DNA of 9,194 nucleotides from an uncultured Lachnospiraceae bacterium (GTDB lineage: Bacteria; Bacillota_A; Clostridia; Lachnospirales; Lachnospiraceae). A model generated the notes under the pieces. The model worked only from the letters and a program-made list of their open reading frames with translations. It did no database searches and was not told the DNA's origin. This document shows positions 6,001-9,194 of this stretch, piece by piece. The position numbers and the translations under genes are program-made. Numbering within the stretch: the first letter of the stretch is position 1; each line of letters opens with the position of its first letter. The stretch spans positions 1-9,194 of the forward strand of contig CADBQK010000095.1 in assembly GCA_902796775.1 (NCBI GenBank), read 5' to 3'.

Positions 6001-7653
6001 GCTTCCGCAGAACGTCCAGTTGCTGAATACGTGCTGTATACGTATGACCTTGATGACGACAGCGAAGCGATCCTGACGATTCCAGCCGGGCAGACGAGCT
6101 GTCAGCTGAAAGCGGAAACCTATTACAGGAATAAGTTTACGATCTCCGCAAAGACGGCTGCCGGACAATCACTAGAGGGAATTCCTTCAGAAAAGATCGG
6201 GCTGAAACCTTCACAGAAGACGCAGGCAGAGGCAGCCATTGCAAAGATGAATGAGGATAAAGCTGCTGCAGAGAATGTGCGGATGCTTATTGATGCCATC
6301 CCGGGTACGGACAGTCTGACAGCAGCTGATGAAGCAAAGGTGACAGCAGCTAAAGAGGCATATGAAGCCCTGACAGATGACCAGAAGGCCAGACTGGATA
6401 AACTGGATGTGAATGCAGCAGCAAAACTGACAGCGGCCGTAGAGAAAATGGCACAGATCGCAGCAGCGGCTGCGCAGGAACTGGCACAGCAGGCTCAGAC
6501 TGTTGCGGACATGATCAATGCATTGCCTTCGAATAATGCTATGACCCTGACAGATGCGGCAGCTGTGGCAGCAGCGAGGGCTTCCTTTGATGCTCTTCCT
6601 GAAGCAGCAAAGACTCTCATTCCGGATAAACTGGATGCACTGACAACTGCCGAGGCTAAGATCGCAGAGCTTAAGATCAATGCAATTCCCGAAGAAAATG
6701 TGATGACGTTAAATGATGAAAATACAGTAACGGCAGCCAGAGAAGCTTATAATGCTCTTACAGATGCGGCAAAGGCAAAGGTGCCCAGCTCATCATTGGT
6801 GAAGCTGACAGCTGCGGAGAATAAGATCACTGAGCTTAAAAAATCGGGGGGAAATACAGAAGTTAATAATCCTGCAGGTGATTCGAATGAGAACAAGCCT
6901 GGGGAGGGTGGTAATGAGACCCAGCCAGGTAAAAATGATGACAAACCTTCAGGCAGCGGTTCGGAGAGCAAACCGGGAACGAATGACAGTAAGCCTTCAG
7001 ACAGCGGTTCAGAGACTAAACCAGGCACGAATGACGGCAAGCCTTCAGGAGGTAACTCCAAAGAAGAATCCGGACAGGAAGGAAGTAAATCAGATCATGG
7101 AAACCAGGCAGCTCCTGTTAAAGCAGAGAGCATCCAGCTGGACGGAATTTCTCACAAGATCGCAGCCGGGAAGAAGATAAAGCTCGAAGCGCAGGTCTTC
7201 CCGGAGAATGCAGATAATAAGGGGCTGGTATGGACCTCCAGCAATGAGAAGGCTGCAAGCGTTTCTCAGGCAGGCGTGGTTACGGTTAAAAAATTAAAGA
7301 AGAAAGCCAAAGGCAAGACGGTCGTGATTACTGCTGAAGCAGCAGACGGCTCAGGTGTGAAAGCATCCTGGAAGATCAAAGTCATGAAGGGTGTCGTAAA
7401 GAAAGTCAAGATCAAAAAGGCTAAGAAGAAACTGAAAGCCGGTAAGAAAATGAAACTGAAAGGTAAGGTGAAAGCAAGTAAGGGAGCTAACAAGAAGCTG
7501 AAGTGGATCAGCAGCAATCCCGAATACGCGACGGTCAGCTCCAGGGGAGTTGTAAAAGCCCTGCCGGCCGGCAAAGGCAGGAAAGTCAGGATCACCGCTA
7601 TGGCAACCGACGGGAGCAACAAGAAGAAGACCATCAAATTTAAGATCAGGTAA
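3025..7653 (+). CDS. Giant exported multidomain protein (FG-GAP-like motifs, Fn3-like, helical repeats, two Big_2-like domains)
   Basis: The product has 1542 residues. A signal peptide covers about 1-32: a basic start (MKRKGLVKG), a hydrophobic core, and a likely cut after TYA. Calcium-type Asp/Gly loops like those in FG-GAP/VCBS propeller blades occur at D210 (DYDGDGKD), D277 (DFDGDEID), N363 (NLDGKGADE), N517 (degenerate) and D613 (DVNDDG). Residues about 665-960 are beta-rich with two Ser/Gly/Thr stretches and match no family I can name. A fibronectin-III-like domain lies at about 965-1061 (LELTWTNP, YVLYTY). Ala-rich helical repeats fill 1085-1272 and a flexible linker about 1273-1360. 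Two Big_2-like domains occupy about 1365-1453 (VWTSSNEKAASVSQAGVV) and 1455-1542 (WISSNPEYATVSSRGVV); the second has 28 Lys and 4 Arg against 2 acidic residues. There is no LPXTG motif or SLH domain. It may be a surface adhesin, a binding protein or a toxin-like effector. Export is well supported and the function is unknown. Confidence 0.9.
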   Translation: MKRKGLVKGTILNAVLIAFMIAAAFFCTDTYAQNGKPDQPSDVLNQDSKKPSGFTNLEKKDPYGSIGNIPFLLSEQNELFGYWGHHKDVKGRYYDNLDMTIQKHDGSYAVIKSVNKKASGDTAANMDDIGYGDNAYRFVKGTSFDPTGSGRRDYAAYLGWNPVNNKYICFVRKPAASKVYTCELDTAEWVSSAKPYYFEMISKMAITSGDYDGDGKDSLIVYCCGDGSNVFLYEIGFDGSSFSKTKVLDLSTVLVDDGYKKQNGVKYKPIVTLATGDFDGDEIDELAYSAGFHNDSGSAADGWIEDFSSIKKYTTCIGIGDRGKSWNMSSPIWLYVKGDSTHYNDYEMIPYTLMHGGTIAAGNLDGKGADELIAVGYTSNGAFVYNYKNSTDQISRACDVDKNHYVTSIIRYSEGSYVSSGLSSLDMSTFGKHSMDNIKDSRYVWMPITLACGRTNGHSSPADVFISGRIYSFNTGSAKEVFTPKIMTQTFNTFMDDPNGTYTYTDVYWVNDVTVGNFNHNDAGREQFVYTLWFKEKGERNSSVSLGIMGGAKFKDNTDENGNITFGPCTEYAASDIRGDINGWIDQEKTEAASKVISKHDDWYCNTVFVATDVNDDGVLARRSKSNSNKKYTGYVYTDPEVLAVLQAGPYFKEIDDIGGYADPCGTEFGIETSCGYASSSGNSVSFGVGFAGEVSAAAVKASIEAGYTMDWSQSFEDAYEVSHSLTFTAQEEDQVILSRIPEAVYCYDIYKKGDWVQNGHTVRVPMTPVYYQLNIDDYNSFVDEYNAIAKKAGSKNTLVKITDKDLPADNEGNPYKYRSVEWSDSEPQLSAGEIELSHSGGFAQGAWSSSASSTVSTEIAHGFSFSLTVQGGGSLGAAEGWAGGYVNLDYSNSTGESTSKGKTTAAAGQVQNISTMAIGNQLTPAQIKAYKFNWSFGTWSRTLQNGKAKIPFYGYRVSSLQAPAPRVEDLSIDLVTDTDNDPALELTWTNPASAERPVAEYVLYTYDLDDDSEAILTIPAGQTSCQLKAETYYRNKFTISAKTAAGQSLEGIPSEKIGLKPSQKTQAEAAIAKMNEDKAAAENVRMLIDAIPGTDSLTAADEAKVTAAKEAYEALTDDQKARLDKLDVNAAAKLTAAVEKMAQIAAAAAQELAQQAQTVADMINALPSNNAMTLTDAAAVAAARASFDALPEAAKTLIPDKLDALTTAEAKIAELKINAIPEENVMTLNDENTVTAAREAYNALTDAAKAKVPSSSLVKLTAAENKITELKKSGGNTEVNNPAGDSNENKPGEGGNETQPGKNDDKPSGSGSESKPGTNDSKPSDSGSETKPGTNDGKPSGGNSKEESGQEGSKSDHGNQAAPVKAESIQLDGISHKIAAGKKIKLEAQVFPENADNKGLVWTSSNEKAASVSQAGVVTVKKLKKKAKGKTVVITAEAADGSGVKASWKIKVMKGVVKKVKIKKAKKKLKAGKKMKLKGKVKASKGANKKLKWISSNPEYATVSSRGVVKALPAGKGRKVRITAMATDGSNKKKTIKFKIR
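6277..6840 (+). repeat. Three diverged helical repeats inside the giant protein
   Basis: Residues 1085-1272 hold three related units. Each has a short helix ending in DAIP, NALP or NAIP, then LT-x-x-(D/N), then V-x-AA-(K/R)-x-(A/S)-(Y/F)-x-AL, and a last helix with LTAA or LTTAE. Units start near V1160 for the second and K1217 for the third. The third lacks a separate first helix and shares the last helix of the second. Similar Ala-rich repeats are common in surface proteins of Clostridia, where they probably act as stalks. The first and second units are separated by an Ala/Gln-rich helix (about 1143-1158). Confidence 0.75.
6898..7041 (+). repeat. Three tandem 48-bp units coding a Pro/Gly/Ser/Lys linker
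   Basis: The units are 6898-6945, 6946-6993 and 6994-7041, each coding 16 residues: PGEGGNETQPGKNDDK, PSGSGSESKPGTNDSK and PSDSGSETKPGTNDGK. The second and third match at 40 of 48 bases, and the first is more diverged. The unit stays in frame, so copy number changes would lengthen or shorten the linker without breaking the protein. Confidence 0.85.
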
Positions 7654-7687
7654 TGATCAGACAGCCGGCTGATCTGGCAAAAAGCAG

Positions 7688-7716
7688 CAGGGGAGGCATA
7701 CAGCCTCCCCTGTTTT
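7688..7716 (+). terminator. Intrinsic terminator after the giant gene
   Basis: A perfect 10-bp GC-rich stem (7688-7697 with 7703-7712) with an ATACA loop is followed by TTTT (7713-7716). It lies 34 bases after the TAA stop. A smaller inverted repeat, GATCAG (7655-7660) with CTGATC (7669-7674), sits between the stop and this stem. Confidence 0.88.
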
Positions 7717-7839
7717 CGTACTCTTTTATGTTGACCTGGCTTTCAGTGTGTTTTCTGATTTGGCGAAGATCATGTCAGTTTCTCTTTGATCTGCAGAGTT
7801 TTATCATTCCCCTCTGAGGCCTTTTGCGCCTCTGTTTTC

Positions 7840-7868
7840 TTGCAAATGTATAGCTGCATTGGTAAAAT
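7840..7868 (+). promoter_or_regulatory. Candidate sigma-A promoter for the GH3 gene
   Basis: TTGCAA (7840-7845) and TAAAAT (7863-7868) are separated by 17 bases, matching the -35 and -10 consensus at 4 of 6 and 5 of 6 positions. Transcription would begin near 7875 and give an untranslated leader of about 200 bases. That is long enough for a regulatory structure, although none is recognised. Confidence 0.45.
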
Positions 7869-8068
7869 ATGAACAGCACACCGGATAACAGAAGATGACC
7901 TTGATTCAATGTGGGGCGGAGAGACATATTAGAATTGTTGAAAAGATTACGGAACTGTTCGGAAAATATATGGCAGGGATCTGCCGGCGGATACGGATGG
8001 ACAGGAAAAGATAAGATATTGAAATAAACTATGCTCTGTGAAAGACTAAGGGGCAGCATGAGCAGTGC

Positions 8069-8074
8069 AGGAGG
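8069..8074 (+). promoter_or_regulatory. Ribosome binding site that fixes the GH3 start
   Basis: AGGAGG lies 6 bases before ATG 8081. The in-frame ATG at 8075 directly abuts this site and is too close to be used, so ATG 8081 is chosen. Confidence 0.75.
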
Positions 8075-8080
8075 ATGCGG

Positions 8081-9194
8081 ATGAAGTTATCAAAATGGGC
8101 GAGGCACCTGTATCAGCCGGTGCTTCCTCTTGGAAAAGATGGTAGGAGAGTAACAGGAAGCCGGGAACATATCGCGCTTTCCAGACGTGCTGCGGCAGAG
8201 GGTATGGTTCTGCTGAAAAATGAAAATAATGTGCTCCCATTAAAAAATGGAACGAGGGCAGCGCTGTTCGGGAAAGCCAGTGCTGATTATGTCAAAGGGG
8301 GTGGAGGAAGCGGTGATGTAACGGTCGCTTATATCCGCAATTTGATCGACGGCATGCGCATCAAAGAACAGGAGGGGAAGGTCTTTCTCTACGAACCACT
8401 GAATGAATTCTATGAGGCGCAGGTGAATGAACAGTATGCCCAGGGGATCGTTCCGGGTCTGACTTGCGAACCTGCTCTTCCTGAGTCTCTTTTGAAAAGC
8501 GCAGCTGCTTTTGCGGATACAGCGATCATCAGCATCTGTCGTTTTTCAGGAGAAAACTGGGACCGGACGACCGAGATCGACGCAGACCGCGAAACCAGTA
8601 CAGAGCTTTCCTTTGGCGAGGGGGAATTGCTCAAAAGAGCCGGTGAAGTTTTCGAGCGTGGTGATTTTTATCTCTCCGCAGCGGAAGAGCAACTGATCGG
8701 TCAGGTAAAAGCCCTGTTTGACAAAGTCGTCATTGTACTCAATACTGGCTCTGCTGTTTCCGTCTCCTGGTTTGCCCAGGATCCGGGGATATCCTCTGTG
8801 CTTATGGCTTGGCAGGCTGGTATGGAGGGCGGACTTGCCGAGGCGGATATCCTCTGCGGTGACGAAAATCCATCCGGCAAACTTGCAGATTCCCTTGCGG
8901 GCAGACTGGAAGACTACCCATACTCTGAGAATTTCCATGAAGCCCTTGAGTATGTCAGCTATACCGAGGATGTGTATGTAGGCTACCGATATTTTGAGAC
9001 GATCCCCGGCAAAGACAGCCTGGTCTGCTATCCGTTCGGCTATGGACTTTCTTATACGGAATTTCAGCTTGCTCCGCTGGAGTGTCGAGTATCTGGTATG
9101 GAGCCACTTCAGAATGCCCAGGAGGAATCATTTGTACGGGAAATCTTCCAGAGTGAAGATGCTCCCTTCATTGAAGTTGTGGCGCAGGTTACCA
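8081..9194 (+). CDS. GH3 family beta-glucosidase-type enzyme with reversed domain order (3' end missing)
   Basis: The visible 371 residues are open to the window edge. No signal peptide is present, so it probably acts in the cytoplasm on imported glucosides or oligosaccharides. The normally C-terminal GH3 domain comes first. Its blocks are AAAEGMVLLKNENNVLPL (37-54), KGGGGSGDV (72-80), SICRFSGENWDR (151-162), GDFYLSAAEEQ (194-204), VVIVLNTGSAVSVSWF (216-231), AWQAGMEGGLAEADILCG (243-260) with NPSGKLADS (263-271), and the terminal CYPFGYGLSYTEF (316-328). A further stretch after 328 probably starts the fibronectin-III-like domain. The TIM-barrel domain with the catalytic Asp should follow beyond the window. 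GH3 enzymes with this swapped order are known from Ruminococcus albus and Butyrivibrio fibrisolvens. About thirty extra residues (163-193) separate GENWDR from GDFYLS. The family is certain, but the substrate is not visible. Confidence 0.92.
   Translation, partial: MKLSKWARHLYQPVLPLGKDGRRVTGSREHIALSRRAAAEGMVLLKNENNVLPLKNGTRAALFGKASADYVKGGGGSGDVTVAYIRNLIDGMRIKEQEGKVFLYEPLNEFYEAQVNEQYAQGIVPGLTCEPALPESLLKSAAAFADTAIISICRFSGENWDRTTEIDADRETSTELSFGEGELLKRAGEVFERGDFYLSAAEEQLIGQVKALFDKVVIVLNTGSAVSVSWFAQDPGISSVLMAWQAGMEGGLAEADILCGDENPSGKLADSLAGRLEDYPYSENFHEALEYVSYTEDVYVGYRYFETIPGKDSLVCYPFGYGLSYTEFQLAPLECRVSGMEPLQNAQEESFVREIFQSEDAPFIEVVAQVT

Larger units (their letters stand above)
7717..8080. other. 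Intergenic leader region before the GH3 gene
   Basis: No credible gene is seen on either strand in these 364 bases. The short open frames lack ribosome binding sites. The region holds a small GAGGC/GCCTC hairpin (7816-7832) followed closely by TTTT, possibly a back-up terminator, then a candidate promoter at 7840-7868, then about 200 bases of A-rich and purine-rich leader. I see no recognisable riboswitch, T-box or tRNA. Confidence 0.6.

Noticed and set aside
6747..7061. 104-residue minus-strand frame with repeated Pro/Leu/Ser motifs
   Set aside because: It is the antisense shadow of the repeated linker in the giant protein, and its apparent repeats are a by-product of the 48-bp units.
7728..7817. 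29-residue open frame after the terminator
   Set aside because: It has no ribosome binding site and no domain, and it is short enough to be chance.
7775..8059. 94-residue open frame on the minus strand in the intergenic region
   Set aside because: It has low-complexity composition with no recognisable domain, and it runs through the likely promoter and leader of the GH3 gene.
8031..8084. 17-residue open frame ending in an ATGA overlap with the GH3 start, a possible leader peptide
   Set aside because: No ribosome binding site precedes its ATG, and the peptide has no pattern typical of a leader or attenuator. The overlap alone is weak evidence.
1..9194. CRISPR arrays, tRNA or rRNA genes, insertion sequences, phage genes
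   Set aside because: No spaced direct repeats, tRNA-like cloverleaf, rRNA stretches, transposase motifs or terminal inverted repeats were found on reading both strands.

Overview
The window looks like chromosomal DNA of a Gram-positive anaerobe of the Clostridia, most likely Lachnospiraceae or a close relative. The reasons are a moderate GC content, strong AGGAGG-type ribosome binding sites, tightly overlapping genes, a very large secreted protein ending in lysine-rich Big_2-like domains, and a family 3 glycoside hydrolase of the domain-swapped type known from rumen and gut Clostridia. All supported genes lie on the + strand. The taxonomic placement is inference from gene style.

Region 1 (1-41) is probably the last codons of an upstream gene. 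Region 2 (120-2448) is a compact four-gene operon with overlaps of 17, 7 and 14 bases. In order it encodes an ECF-like sigma-70 family sigma factor, a 107-residue protein with two membrane segments, a 268-residue protein of unknown function with about eight membrane segments, and a PrsW-like intramembrane protease with recognisable catalytic motifs. A clear intrinsic terminator (2513-2544) closes it.

Region 3 (2638-7653) starts with a second two-membrane-segment protein that is a paralogue of the one in the sigma operon. It is followed 69 bases later by a 1542-residue exported protein. That protein has a signal peptide, scattered FG-GAP/VCBS-like DxDGDG motifs, a Ser/Gly/Thr-rich beta region of unknown kind, a fibronectin-III-like domain, three Ala-rich helical repeats, a Pro/Gly/Ser/Lys linker with three 16-residue repeats, and two basic Big_2-like domains. 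A GC-rich terminator (7688-7716) follows it.

Region 4 (7717-8080) is a leader region with a plausible sigma-A promoter. It precedes a GH3 beta-glucosidase-type gene (8081 to the window edge) that begins with the normally C-terminal GH3 domain.

The best candidate for an undescribed system is regions 2 and 3 together. A sigma factor, a small membrane protein that could be its anti-sigma factor or tether, a polytopic membrane protein that could be a sensor, and a PrsW-like protease are encoded together. Immediately downstream lie a paralogue of the small membrane protein and a giant surface or secreted protein that could be the regulated output. In Bacillus subtilis PrsW starts proteolysis of the anti-sigma factor RsiW. 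That the same logic applies here is inference.
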